Notes: generated from the letters alone by a model not told the origin. Positions 8,999 to 17,492 are shown, numbered from the stretch's first letter. The stretch: DNA of 36,772 bases from Chlorobiaceae bacterium (GCA_016931495.1 JAFGER010000087.1:1-36772), one strand, 5' to 3'. Numbers and translations: made by a program.

Positions 8999-9039
8999 AC
9001 AAGCCATCAGCGGTCGTTCAGACTCCTCTGATGGCTTGT
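8999..9039 (-). terminator. Terminator of the sox operon
   Basis: The twelve-base perfect arms ACAAGCCATCAG / CTGATGGCTTGT are followed by a T-rich stretch on the minus strand. It sits about 40 bases past the soxW stop. Confidence 0.85.
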
Positions 9040-9080
9040 TCTTCAGCAAAGCGGAGGAAGCGCTCGTGGAGCGGCGCGGA

Positions 9081-9638
9081 TCACTTCGCGGGTTTGGTGG
9101 CAATGGCCTTGACAATCAGGGCCTCGAAATCCTCCTTGGTCAATCCGCCGGTCACCACGTTGAGCACTTTGCCGTCACGACCCACGACGAACGAGGCTGG
9201 AATAGCCCTGATTTTGCCGCCCGGCAGGAACTTGCCGAAGGCCGCTTCGAGCTCCGGGGTGGTCAGGCCGACCGGATAGCTCACGCCCATCTCCCAGAGA
9301 AAATCGGGCAGGGTCGCGGGGCGATCCCGGAAGGCGACGCCGACAAAGGTGAAGCCCTGCCTGGCATATTTTTTCTGAAGCTCCACCATGCCGGGCAACT
9401 CTTCACGGCAGGGCGGGCACCACGAAGCGAAAAAGTTGACGATGTAGGGCTTGCCGGCAAGCTGAGCGCTGGTGATTTGGGCGCCGTCAAGCGTCTTCAT
9501 GGTGAAAGCCGGGGCCGCCTGCCTGGCCGGAGTTGCAGCCGTTGCCGAACCAGCGGCAAGCGCCGGAGCGGCTGAAGGCACGCCACCGGCACAAATCGCC
9601 AGAAAAGCTGCGGCGGAAAGTTTTCTCAGGGATTTCAT
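9081..9638 (-). CDS. soxW: Periplasmic thioredoxin SoxW
   Basis: The product is 185 residues from the ATG at 9638, which gives a clear signal peptide (basic MKSLRK, hydrophobic core, A-L-A cleavage near residue 28). The TlpA/thioredoxin fold follows, with active site WCPPC at 73-77 and a cis-Pro segment AIPASF. In sox clusters SoxW is thought to keep SoxYZ or other thiol partners reduced and is usually dispensable. It is the last gene of the operon, about 100 bases after soxB, and a strong terminator follows. Confidence 0.88.
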   Translation of the reverse strand: MKSLRKLSAAAFLAICAGGVPSAAPALAAGSATAATPARQAAPAFTMKTLDGAQITSAQLAGKPYIVNFFASWCPPCREELPGMVELQKKYARQGFTFVGVAFRDRPATLPDFLWEMGVSYPVGLTTPELEAAFGKFLPGGKIRAIPASFVVGRDGKVLNVVTGGLTKEDFEALIVKAIATKPAK

Positions 9639-9736
9639 GAACCGTTTCTGGATTAAGCTTTTCAAAACAACCAAAGACCATCATCGCGCCCTTTCAGAAA
9701 AAACTGAAAAGGATGCCTGCGCCCCGGGCCGTGGCG

Positions 9737-11491
9737 TCAGGAAACATCGATTCCGGGATTGCTTCCCAGCCCCTTCAGCTCGGGCGTGTTGAGCTTTTTG
9801 ACCTCGACCACCTTTTTGTCTTTCAGGTACGCGGCCACGGTGTCCCACACCGGTTCGCCCGGCGACTTGGCGCCGACGGTCGCCCACCCGGCGACCCGGT
9901 ACTTTTTCGACGCCTCGACGGGCTTGCCGTTTTCAAGCCGCATGTTGTCGATGCGCTTGCCCATCGTGGCGGTCGGGTCGATGCGGTAGCTCAGGCCGCC
10001 GGTGCGCACCATGTCGCCGCCCTGCTGGTAAAAGGGATCGAGATTGAAGAGGTTGTCGGCCACGTCTTCGAGAATCTCCCTGATCTGCTGGCCGGTCATC
10101 TCGCGCGCGTAGGTTTCGGGATAGGTCATGCAGGTCTGGTCGAGAACATGCTCCATCGTGATGGTCTGGCCCGGAAGCACGGTGGTGCCCCAGCGGAAAC
10201 CGGGCGAAAGCGCGATCTGCGCGTCGTTGCGCGCGCGCAGGGCATCGCAGATGATCTGGTCGAAGGGTCCATCGAAATTGCCGCGGCGATAGAGCAGCGA
10301 TCCGGCCACGGCCAGCGGCTCCTGAAGCTTCTGGAGGTACGGCGCCCTGGTTTTGTCGATGAACGCCTGCATGCCCTGATGCGCCGGAAGTTCGTTGGAA
10401 AAAACCGGAAGCAGCCGGTACCGGTACTCCCTGACGCCGCCGTTGCCGAGCTTGAGGTCGATGACGCCGAGGAATTTGCCGTTCGATCCGGCGTTGGTCA
10501 CCAGCGTTCGGCCTTTGGCGTTCTTCACCTCGAAAGGCTGCGGCACGCCGTCATGGGTGTGGCCGCCGAAAATCACGTCGATACCGCTGACCACCTCGGC
10601 AAGCTTGACGTCAACGTCCATGCCGTTGTGCGAAATCAGCACGACCGCGTCGGGCTTCTCCTTGGCGCGGACGCTATCGACCAGCGCCTGCATGTCGGCG
10701 GCATTGATGCCGAAGGTCCAGTTCGGAATGAAGCGCGACGGGTTGGCAATGGGCGTGTAGGGAAACGCCTGGCCGATGACGGCGACGCGATGCTGGCCCA
10801 TCGTTTTGATGACGTAGGGACGGAACGCATGGCCGCTGTTTTCGTCGAACGCCTTGGCGCCGTTGAAGAGAGCATCCTCCTTGACCTTGATGTTCTGCGC
10901 CACGAAGTCGCCCCTGAATGCCGCCAGGTTTTTGAGCACCTCCTCTTCGAGGTAGGTGAACTCCCAGTGGCCGGTCATGACATCCACGCCGAGCAGGTTG
11001 CAGGCCTCGACCATGTCCATGCCCCGGTTCCAGAACGCCGTGCCCGAACCCTGCCAGGTGTCGCCGCCGTCGAGCAGGAGCGTTTTCGACGAGCCGTACT
11101 CCGAACGCATCCGGTCAACGAGCGTTTTCAGGTGCGCAAAACCGCCAACCTTTCCGAACCGCTGCGCGGCATCGGCGTAGTTGATCGCGGTGTAAGCGTG
11201 AGCCAGCGGAGAGCCGGGGGCGATGTTGTAATACTTCAGCAGCGCCTCGGTCACCAGGTGGGGCGGGCGTCCGAAAGCCTACCCGAGCCCGAGATTCATA
11301 CTCGGCTCACGGTAGTAGATCGGCATGAGCTGGGCGTGGGTATCGGTGATGTGCATCAGGCGGATGTCGCCGAAACCTCCGAAATCGTAAAGACCGGACG
11401 AGACGGCTGTGGCGGAAGCCAGGTTCGGAAGAAGCCCGGCAGCCCCTGCAAAGCCGAGAATGCGTAAAAACTCGCGTCGTGACAGGTTCAT
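9737..11491 (-). pseudogene. soxB: soxB (sulfate thiohydrolase) interrupted by an in-frame TAG
   Basis: SoxB is the periplasmic two-metal hydrolase that releases sulfate from SoxYZ-bound thiosulfate. The full frame is 585 codons from the ATG at 11491, with a Tat signal (SRREFLRILG) and the metal-binding DTHAQL motif. Codon 71 is TAG (11279-11281) between MNLGLG and AFGRPPHLVTEALL. Both sides stay in one frame and show normal SoxB similarity up to the stop at 9737, so only one base need differ (for example GAG or CAG to TAG). The next usable start, a GTG at 11254, would lose the Tat signal and the DTH metal ligands. The start has no good ribosome binding site. A real loss-of-function mutation and a sequencing error are both possible. 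Confidence 0.85.
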
Positions 11492-11540
11492 GAATCGATG
11501 GCGGTTTGGGTTACCGTAAATGGACAAAAATCAAAAGGAA

Positions 11541-11563
11541 GGCGCCAGTTCTGAACCGGCGCC
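11541..11563 (-). terminator. Hairpin between soxK and soxB
   Basis: The palindrome GGCGCC-A-GTTC / GAAC-C-GGCGCC is followed on the minus strand by T-rich sequence (CCTTCCTTTTGATTTTTG). It resembles an intrinsic terminator or attenuator and could lower soxB-soxW expression relative to soxJXYZAK. Confidence 0.65.
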
Positions 11564-11587
11564 AAAAGCTTGGCCAGGTTCCGGAAA

Positions 11588-11899
11588 TCAGTTCGCGGGA
11601 ATCATCATCTTCCAGTTCTTCTCCATGAACTTTGCCTGCACAACGGCTTCGCGGCCCTGCACAAGAGCCCGGGAAGCCAGTTTGTCGGACTCTTCCCGGT
11701 TGCCGTTCTGCAGCGCCTCTCGTGCCGAGGCGATCAGTTTTGCCGTATCGCGCCACTCATAGCCGAGCGCCGCGGCCTCCTTTCTCGCTGCCTCGGCCTG
11801 GTCGATCAGTGCCGGGGAACTCTCCGCCGGACCGGCCAGCAGCATCGGGCTGGAAGGCATGAGCACAAGCAGGCTCAAAAGCGATAACACTTTTTTCAT
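11588..11899 (-). CDS. soxK: SoxK, SoxAX-binding protein
   Basis: The product is about 103 residues, with an N-terminal signal peptide (MKK, Leu-rich core, LLAG) and a mature helical domain rich in Ala, Glu and Lys. AAGGAGGA sits just before the ATG at 11899. In green sulfur bacteria this small protein follows soxA and binds SoxAX, raising its activity. The assignment here rests on size, export signal and position between soxA and soxB, together with the ending KNWKMMIPAN. It is 11 bases downstream of soxA and clearly co-transcribed. Confidence 0.82.
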   Translation of the reverse strand: MKKVLSLLSLLVLMPSSPMLLAGPAESSPALIDQAEAARKEAAALGYEWRDTAKLIASAREALQNGNREESDKLASRALVQGREAVVQAKFMEKNWKMMIPAN

Positions 11900-11910
11900 C
11901 ACTCCTCCTT

Positions 11911-12771
11911 TTACTTTCTTGAGGCCGGGCCGTTATACTGAAGGCCGTTTGACATGGCTGTCTGGAAAAATTCCAGGTTGCGGTACTCTTCGCTCTGCGC
12001 CGGGAACGGCTTGGCTCCGATGTTTTCGTTGCAGCCGGCATACCTTCGGTGTAGCGTGCCGATTTCACCCCACTTGGAACGGAACACCGGGAAGTGGGTC
12101 GTATGGCCGAGGGCCGGGCTGACCACCTCAGCTCTGAGATTGCGCCCGACATACTCCATGTGGCAGCCCGAGCACGACATGTTGAGCTGGCCGCGCTTGC
12201 CGTAGAAAAACGCCTTGCCCTTCAGGTAGGCGTCGTAGGCGGCCTTGCTGCCAACCTTGACATCGACCTTCTGGCCCCGGCTGATGTAGGCCATGTAGGC
12301 CGACACTTTGGCCAGATCGCCCTTGTTGCCCGGCCAGGGCTGCTCGCCATTGGCCACGCGGCACTCGTTGATGGCCATTTCAAGCGTCACCACCTCCTTG
12401 CGCTTCTCGTCGAAATAGGGGTACTTGCCGCGCACGGCTCCGCCGTCCGGAAAGCAGCTCGCCAGCGACTTGCCGTTGGCGAAGGGCTTGTTGAAGAGCG
12501 CCTTGCCCGCCTCGATGTCGAGTTCATACGGCGGAAACTCCTCCATCTCCTGCCACTGCCTGCGGGAATCCTCGTTGAGCGCATAGACGCCGTTGGCGTA
12601 ATCGGCCAGCTTCACCTCCGGAAACTCCTTGATGAAGTAGCTCTGAAAGGCCTTCGTATCGGCATCGACCAGCGCCTGGTAATTGACGGCCTGGGCCGGT
12701 CTGGAGACCGCGACCGCCGACACCATGAGCGCAGCGGGAATCAGCCGCCTCAAGATTCTGTTTTTTATCAT
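11911..12771 (-). CDS. soxA: SoxA, mono-haem c-type cytochrome subunit of SoxAX
   Basis: The product is 286 residues with a signal peptide ending near residue 28 (AQA). The haem site CSGCH is at 200-204 and the ligand cysteine is Cys247 in RYAGCNENIGA, which in SoxA becomes the persulfide-modified haem ligand. The N-terminal half has the SoxA fold, but the first haem motif of di-haem SoxA is absent; Cys106 and Cys137 remain and may form a disulfide. With SoxX it joins thiosulfate oxidatively to the SoxY cysteine. It sits 26 bases after soxZ with an upstream GGAG, inside the operon. Confidence 0.94.
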   Translation of the reverse strand: MIKNRILRRLIPAALMVSAVAVSRPAQAVNYQALVDADTKAFQSYFIKEFPEVKLADYANGVYALNEDSRRQWQEMEEFPPYELDIEAGKALFNKPFANGKSLASCFPDGGAVRGKYPYFDEKRKEVVTLEMAINECRVANGEQPWPGNKGDLAKVSAYMAYISRGQKVDVKVGSKAAYDAYLKGKAFFYGKRGQLNMSCSGCHMEYVGRNLRAEVVSPALGHTTHFPVFRSKWGEIGTLHRRYAGCNENIGAKPFPAQSEEYRNLEFFQTAMSNGLQYNGPASRK

Positions 12772-12796
12772 GGATGGGTTCTCCTGTAGTTAGGCA

Positions 12797-13102
12797 TTAC
12801 ATCGCCGTCATGGCGACCTCGGAAGTTCCCGATCCCCCCTTGCTGTCAACCCAGGTGACCTTGAGCATCTGGCCCGCCTTTGCGCCGTTGAACTGGAACG
12901 AAAGGTAGGGGTCTTTCGAGACGCCGGGGCCGAGTTCGGCACGAAAGACGGTGTCGCCACCGCAGGTAGCCGTTATTTCGGTGATGAAATGGGCCGGAAC
13001 GATCGCGCCGTTCTGCTCTTTCCTGCGCCCCGTCTCCATGGGATGCGGAATCAGCATCTTGACCGAGGCGACATTATTCTGGACTACTGCTTTGATTTTC
13101 AT
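12797..13102 (-). CDS. soxZ: SoxZ, sulfur-carrier complex subunit
   Basis: The product is 101 residues with no signal peptide, a single immunoglobulin-like beta domain typical of SoxZ. The conserved central segments are IPHPMETGRRK (about 19-29) and PYLSFQF. SoxZ is carried to the periplasm by its partner SoxY and supports the SoxY swinging arm. A GGAG precedes the ATG at 13102. It is 39 bases after soxY. Confidence 0.93.
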   Translation of the reverse strand: MKIKAVVQNNVASVKMLIPHPMETGRRKEQNGAIVPAHFITEITATCGGDTVFRAELGPGVSKDPYLSFQFNGAKAGQMLKVTWVDSKGGSGTSEVAMTAM

Positions 13103-13141
13103 GGTTTCACTCCGGAAAATGGTTTGAATGGTTGTCGTCGA

Positions 13142-13603
13142 TTAACCGCCACAGCCGCCAATGGTCACCTTGACTTCGCGGACGGCGCGGTAGAGTTTGC
13201 CGCCAGCCTGGGCAATGACGACAACGTTGGCCGTCTTGGCCATGCGCATACGCAGCGAAACCTCGGGCTTCATGCGCGGCAGCACATCGAACGACGCCAC
13301 AAGCGGGCTGAAGTTGGCCGGGGTGAAGATGCTGAAGTTGGTCACTCCGGGGATAGTGGTTGAAACCGTCACGGGCACGAAGGCGCCGTTTTCGGCAATT
13401 TCGGGAGCCTTGATCTCGATCGAGGTTGAATCCACGATCGGAAGGGAGCCATATTTTGCCGCGATCGCCGCATCAAGCTCGCTCGCATTGAAGGCCTTGT
13501 CGCTCCATTTGGCCATAAGGTTGCCCGGCATCATGGCCAGCACAGCAACCGACGCCGCCGAACCGGCTACCGTTTTACAAAAATCCCGGCGGGAAATACC
13601 CAT
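13142..13603 (-). CDS. soxY: SoxY, thiosulfate-carrier subunit
   Basis: The product is 153 residues. The N-terminus has a Tat signal (SRRDFCKTVAG, about 4-14), so it is exported folded, probably with SoxZ. The C-terminal arm ends GGCGG, with Cys151 as the carrier cysteine that holds sulfur intermediates. GAGGAGG lies just before the ATG at 13603. It is preceded by a GC-rich hairpin after soxX. Confidence 0.95.
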   Translation of the reverse strand: MGISRRDFCKTVAGSAASVAVLAMMPGNLMAKWSDKAFNASELDAAIAAKYGSLPIVDSTSIEIKAPEIAENGAFVPVTVSTTIPGVTNFSIFTPANFSPLVASFDVLPRMKPEVSLRMRMAKTANVVVIAQAGGKLYRAVREVKVTIGGCGG

Positions 13604-13638
13604 AATTGCCTCCTCAGAAAAAAGGGTGTTAGTGGTTC

Positions 13639-13654
13639 GGCCCCACGCGGGGCC
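13639..13654 (-). other. Short hairpin between soxX and soxY
   Basis: GGCCCC / GGGGCC surround a four-base loop in the 72-base soxX-soxY gap. There is no U tract, so it is more likely an mRNA stability or processing element than a terminator. Confidence 0.45.
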
Positions 13655-13675
13655 TTGTTTTGAAAAAGGAAAAAA

Positions 13676-14029
13676 TCAGAGCGTATAGAGGTAATCCACG
13701 ATCAGGTCAACCTCCTCGCCGGACAGCACGCCGTTCTTGCCGAAAGGCGGCATCATGCTTTTCGGGTTTTTGGCCGATGCGTCCCAGATCTGCTCGCGAA
13801 GCGCCGCCCTGTCCGGAAAGCGCTCTTTCATCTGGATCATCGGCGGGCCGAGATTGCCGGGGAACTCCCCGTCGGCAATCATGTGGCAGGCAAGGCAGTT
13901 GCCCTTGTTGCTGTCGAAGGCCAGCGCCTTTCCCCTTTCAAGAGCCGCCTGGTCCGGCTTGGCGCCAGCTTGCCCCAACGAAGGCAGCATGAAGAGCACC
14001 GCCGCTGCGATAAAGCCTGAATGCTTCAT
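13676..14029 (-). CDS. soxX: SoxX, c-type cytochrome subunit of SoxAX
   Basis: The product is 117 residues with a signal peptide ending near residue 22. One haem motif, CLACH, is at 45-49 and a distal Met ligand lies in the SMMPPFG segment around residues 91-97. This is the short mono-haem form. It pairs with SoxA and passes electrons on to soluble cytochrome c. AGAGAGGG lies before the ATG. It follows soxJ by 81 bases. Confidence 0.93.
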   Translation of the reverse strand: MKHSGFIAAAVLFMLPSLGQAGAKPDQAALERGKALAFDSNKGNCLACHMIADGEFPGNLGPPMIQMKERFPDRAALREQIWDASAKNPKSMMPPFGKNGVLSGEEVDLIVDYLYTL

Positions 14030-14110
14030 ATCCCTCTCTTTTTTTTGAATTGAATTGTTTCTGTCACCACAGAAAATCCACCGCCTGTTCTGATCAAAAG
14101 CCTCACCGGA

Positions 14111-15406
14111 TTAATGCCAAATATCATGCGTAATGGCGTGATACCACTGATCCGACTGCACCGCCTCTTCGGCAAGCTGCTGTGCCGTGGCCTCCATCGA
14201 GGTGAGGCGCACCGCATCGGGCTTCTCGCTGATTGTCTGCCCGTTCCGGGAGTAGGAACCGGCCACCGAAACCGCATATCCCGGCCCGATCAGGCTGTAG
14301 CACAGGCTCGCCAGATCGGGCGTTTCGACAGGCTTGCCGCCGAAGGATACAATGAGCGATGAAGCGAGCGCCTTGGCCTGGGTATTGGCGGAAACGCCCG
14401 ATTTGGGCATTGGGCCAACCACGGCCGCGTCGCCGATGACGTGAATGCCCGGCTGCCTGAGCGACTCGAAGGTCACCTCGTTCACCGGACACCAGCCGGT
14501 CTGGTCCACAAGCCCGGCGGCAACGGCAATCCGCCCCGCTTTCTGCGGCGGAATCACGTTGATCACCCCGGCCTTCTCATCGCCGAACTCGGTGGCGACC
14601 GTCATCGTGGCCGCGTCGAGACGCTCGATTCTGCCACCCACCGAAGCGGAACGCCACTCGATCATGCCCGGATAGAGCCGGTCCCAGCCGAGCATGAACA
14701 GATCCTGCTTGGTGAACACCTCCTTGTCGTCAAGGATGATGACTTTGGATTTCGGCTTGTGCTTTTTCAGGTAGTTGGCAACCAGGCCCGCCCGCTCGTA
14801 CGGAGCCGCCGGGCAACGGAAGGGATTTTTGGGGGCGGAGATGATGACCGTCTGGCCATCGTTCATCGCCAGAAGCTGCCGGCGCAGCAGCTCGGTCTGC
14901 GGCCCGGCTTCGTAGGCGTGGGGAATTTTTGATTCCGCCGCCTGCTCGCTGTAGCCCTCGATGGAGTTCCAGATGAAATCCACGCCGGGCGAAACCACGA
15001 GACGGTCGTACGCGAGCGATTTCCCGCCTTTCAGCATCACGGTTCTCTTCACCGGATCGACCGCCGTAGCGTAATCGTGCATCACTTCGACACCGTACCG
15101 GCTGCGCAAGGCGTCATAACGCTGCGCAATGAAGCTCATGGTCTGCAACCCGCCAATCACCGAGTTGCTCATCGGGCAGGTATGGAACACCTTCTTCGGC
15201 TCGACGAGGGTAACGGCCAGCGACGGATCACCCATCTTCAGATACTTTGCCACGGTTGCGCCGCCAAAGCCGCCACCGATAACAACCACCCGCGCTTTCG
15301 AGCCGGAGGCCATAACCGGCAAACCGGAGAACAGCACCGATGAACCTGCGGCCAGGCCTGTAAGCAACAACTTGTTGAAAGCCCTGCGAGAAATGGTCGT
15401 ATCCAT
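14111..15406 (-). CDS. soxJ: SoxJ, flavocytochrome c flavoprotein (FccB)-like subunit
   Basis: The product is 431 residues. A Tat-like signal (SRRAFNKLLLTG, 6-17) is followed by a mature FAD-binding start GGGFGGATVAKYL at 44-56. Cys77 in HTCPMSNSVIGG matches the FccB cysteine that can bind FAD covalently. Further conserved cysteines lie in FRCPAAP and TGWCPVNE, with a second FAD block VIGDAAVVGPMPKSG. It is the first gene of the sox cluster; no FccA cytochrome is adjacent, so it may act with another cytochrome or with SoxAXK. Its role in thiosulfate oxidation is accessory by inference. Confidence 0.88.
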   Translation of the reverse strand: MDTTISRRAFNKLLLTGLAAGSSVLFSGLPVMASGSKARVVVIGGGFGGATVAKYLKMGDPSLAVTLVEPKKVFHTCPMSNSVIGGLQTMSFIAQRYDALRSRYGVEVMHDYATAVDPVKRTVMLKGGKSLAYDRLVVSPGVDFIWNSIEGYSEQAAESKIPHAYEAGPQTELLRRQLLAMNDGQTVIISAPKNPFRCPAAPYERAGLVANYLKKHKPKSKVIILDDKEVFTKQDLFMLGWDRLYPGMIEWRSASVGGRIERLDAATMTVATEFGDEKAGVINVIPPQKAGRIAVAAGLVDQTGWCPVNEVTFESLRQPGIHVIGDAAVVGPMPKSGVSANTQAKALASSLIVSFGGKPVETPDLASLCYSLIGPGYAVSVAGSYSRNGQTISEKPDAVRLTSMEATAQQLAEEAVQSDQWYHAITHDIWH

Positions 15407-15499
15407 AGCTTTTTGACTGGCGTTCTCTTGCTTGTATCACCGGAAACTGACGAGATTCATCATCAGCACTTCCCGCTCGTTACGGCATCAGGTCACAAG

Positions 15500-15543
15500 A
15501 TATAACCGCACAACGAGAAATTAATATAATTATGTAGTTATAT
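15500..15543 (-). promoter_or_regulatory. Palindrome upstream of the sox operon
   Basis: ATATAATTA-TG-TAGTTATAT at 15524-15543 is a near-perfect 20 bp palindrome about 118-137 bases ahead of the soxJ start, in a sharply AT-rich patch. ATATAACC at 15500 followed by AATTAATATA recalls the sqr upstream region. It is a candidate operator or promoter; no regulator gene is in the window. Confidence 0.45.
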
Positions 15544-15800
15544 AATGAAATGCCGATAAATTTGCAAGCACCCGTGCTCCGGATTTCACGATTGTTCACC
15601 ATCGCACAAACGATAACTGACTACCCTTAAACAGGTAATGAGGCGGAAATGGTCGGGAGGAGTCGCTCTGTCGGAAAAGGTCGCTCCTAAAAAAGCACCC
15701 TGAGCGAGGGCCGAAAAGAGGGCGGAATGGGGGCAGAATCCGGATTATTACTCCGGCCAATAAAAATATCGATCATTGTTTCAGCGACACGCCTTCCCGA

Positions 15801-15889
15801 TGTCATTCCGAGCGTCGTGAAGAATCCAGAACTCTTTATTTGGTAATAAGATAGATTCTTCATTCCGCATCGCTTCATTCAGAATGACA
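15801..15889. repeat. GTCATTC/GAAGAATC palindromic repeat, copy 1
   Basis: The ends TGTCATTC and GAATGACA are inverted, and the interior has GAAGAATCC and GATTCTTC. It lies between inverted ends of another element (CCGGATTATTACTCCGGCCAATAAA near 15742 and its inverse near 15915), so it appears nested. Similar units are at 29636 and 34179. The 15407-15800 stretch otherwise holds only the sox promoter region. Confidence 0.75.
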
Positions 15890-15949
15890 GAGCGCTCCCC
15901 GAAATTGCTTTGTGCTATTTAATGGCCGGAATAATAAGGAAGGAGCAAG

Positions 15950-16174
15950 ATGATTTCAGGCAGCGCACAGCGAAGCGATCAGCTTGCGGATCAGGTTTTT
16001 CACGACGCCTGCAACTCAATCCCGCAAGCGGGTGCTTTAAGGCGGCAACGGCTTCCGTGGCCTCGGTTGAGCCCCTCACTCCGGCTGGCAGTACCGGAAT
16101 GCTACGGCCTCACGCTCGCGACCGTTCAGGCAACCGTCCGCTCCAGCACCGCAGCGGCTCCTTTTCGATCATGA
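15950..16174 (+). CDS. Doubtful small ORF with a strong ribosome binding site
   Basis: AAGGAAGGAG lies six bases before an ATG opening a 74-residue frame whose first ~25 residues (MISGSAQRSDQLADQVFHDA...) look protein-like, while the rest is low-complexity Arg/Pro/Leu. Its 3' part overlaps the end of the oxidoreductase gene on the other strand. I think it is the start of a truncated gene rather than an intact one; the family is unknown. Confidence 0.22.
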   Translation: MISGSAQRSDQLADQVFHDACNSIPQAGALRRQRLPWPRLSPSLRLAVPECYGLTLATVQATVRSSTAAAPFRS

Positions 16175-17333
16175 TGGCGCAATAGTTGCACATCGTGCAT
16201 TTCGATATCGTCTGCTTGCCCTCACGGAACTTCCTGACGATCGAAGGCTCGATGATGAACGGGCGTGACATCGACACGAAATCGGCACGATTGCCCGAGA
16301 TCGCCGCAGTTGCATCTTCGAGGGTATGAATGCCGCCAACCACGATCACCGGTATCGAAACCGCCGCCTTGATCTCTCTGGCCGCCTGCAGATTGTAGCA
16401 GCGGTAGGGCTTGGGGCTGGAAGGGAGAAACGGCGGCAGCACCCGTTTCAGCACCGGCCGGAACACCGGGGGCACGGCCTCGAACTTGAAATTGGCCGCA
16501 ATCAGCGCATCGAGCGGCATCTTCGGGCCGCGCATGATCGCCAGCCCCTCGGCAATGACGCCCGAAGAAACTTCAACCGCGGAGCATCCGGCCTTTTCGA
16601 GCATCACGGCAATCTGAACCGCCTCCTCAAGCCTCATGCCGCCTTTCATGCCGTCATAGGCATTGATTTTGGCCAGCACCGGAAAATCGCCAACCTTGCG
16701 GCGGATGCTCTTCATGATCTCCGCCACGATGCGGAACCGGTTCGCAGTCGAGCCGCCCCACCGGTCACTCCGCCGGTTGCTGAACGGTGAGAGGAACTGG
16801 GCCAGCAGATAGCCGTGCGAACCGTGCAACTGCACACCATCGAAACCGGAAGCCCTTGCCCGGACGGCCGCATCGGAAAAGGCCTCGATGATCTGGTGAA
16901 TATCGCTCTCCGAAAGCTCTTGCGGCAAATCCTCGGTAAAAAACGGATCTTTCAGCGCAGACGGAGCCACGGTTCTTTTGCCGGTCACCGCCGACCGGGT
17001 CTGGCGGCCGCAATGCGCGAGCTGCATGACGATCGGCGCTCCGGCCCGATGAACCGATTGAACCAGTTGGCGATAGGCCGGAACCAGCGCATCGCTGTGC
17101 ATCATCAGCATGCCGGGCAGACTGCTTTTGCCCTGCTGAAGCACTCCGGCATAACCGGTAATCACCGCTCCGGCCTCCCCTTTCGCCAGCTTGACATATA
17201 GCTCCCCAAGCGCTTCGGAAGGCGCGCCATCGGCCTCGGCCATTCCCTCATGCGTCCCGGAACGGATCAGCCGGTTCCGAAGCGCAATCGAACCAATGGC
17301 AGCCGGTTCAAATATCCTGAGAGTTTCTGGCAT
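16110..17333 (-). CDS. NADH:flavin oxidoreductase, Old Yellow Enzyme family
   Basis: The product is 407 residues, a TIM-barrel FMN enzyme. Markers are the N-terminal LRNRLIRSGTHEG, a central MQLAHCGRQ, the substrate His pair in GVQLHGSHGYLLAQFLSP, the NRRSDRWGGS block, and the phosphate-binding VVGGI. Near residue 380 it has Cys-x-x-Cys-x-x-Cys (CTMCNYC), a hint of the iron-sulfur site of the larger 2,4-dienoyl-CoA/enoate reductases, although the C-terminal FAD/NAD domains of those are missing. It would reduce an activated C=C bond; the substrate is unknown. It is monocistronic, with repeats on both sides. The last ~12 residues look non-conserved and overlap the doubtful ORF at 15950. Confidence 0.88.
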   Translation of the reverse strand: MPETLRIFEPAAIGSIALRNRLIRSGTHEGMAEADGAPSEALGELYVKLAKGEAGAVITGYAGVLQQGKSSLPGMLMMHSDALVPAYRQLVQSVHRAGAPIVMQLAHCGRQTRSAVTGKRTVAPSALKDPFFTEDLPQELSESDIHQIIEAFSDAAVRARASGFDGVQLHGSHGYLLAQFLSPFSNRRSDRWGGSTANRFRIVAEIMKSIRRKVGDFPVLAKINAYDGMKGGMRLEEAVQIAVMLEKAGCSAVEVSSGVIAEGLAIMRGPKMPLDALIAANFKFEAVPPVFRPVLKRVLPPFLPSSPKPYRCYNLQAAREIKAAVSIPVIVVGGIHTLEDATAAISGNRADFVSMSRPFIIEPSIVRKFREGKQTISKCTMCNYCAIMIEKEPLRCWSGRLPERSRA

Positions 17334-17345
17334 GAAAGAGAGACG

Positions 17346-17492
17346 TTAATCCGGCAACAAAAAATTGCAATCTTCCCTAAAAGAAGAGATTGGGCTAAGG
17401 CGTTGATTTATTTCAGGTTATCTGTATTCTAACCCCTCAGGACTGAAGTCCGGGGCAATGGTTAAGCGTTTGAATCGCCGGAGTAATAATCC
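17346..17492. repeat. Dispersed ~145 bp repeat (TTAATCCGGCAACAAAAAA family), copy 1
   Basis: It closely matches 29805-29945: both start TTAATCCGGCAACAAAAAA, continue with GCAATCTTC, have AAAGAGATTGGGCTAA, then a GGACT..AGTCCGGGG hairpin with GGGGCAAT, and end near GGCCGRAGTAATAA. It lies directly upstream of the oxidoreductase start at 17333 and may have replaced part of its promoter. Confidence 0.8.

Noticed and set aside
11279-11281. Selenocysteine, pyrrolysine or programmed read-through at the soxB TAG
   Set aside because: TAG does not code selenocysteine, no pyrrolysine genes are visible, the position is not a catalytic residue in SoxB, and no stimulatory RNA structure is evident. A mutation or sequence error is simpler.
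9713-11467. A 584-codon open frame on the plus strand opposite soxB
   Set aside because: It is a codon-bias shadow; the minus strand shows clear SoxB similarity on both sides of the TAG.
11911-12771. SoxA as a gene damaged by loss of a haem site
   Set aside because: Mono-haem SoxA without the first CxxCH is an established natural form; the frame and ligand cysteine are intact.
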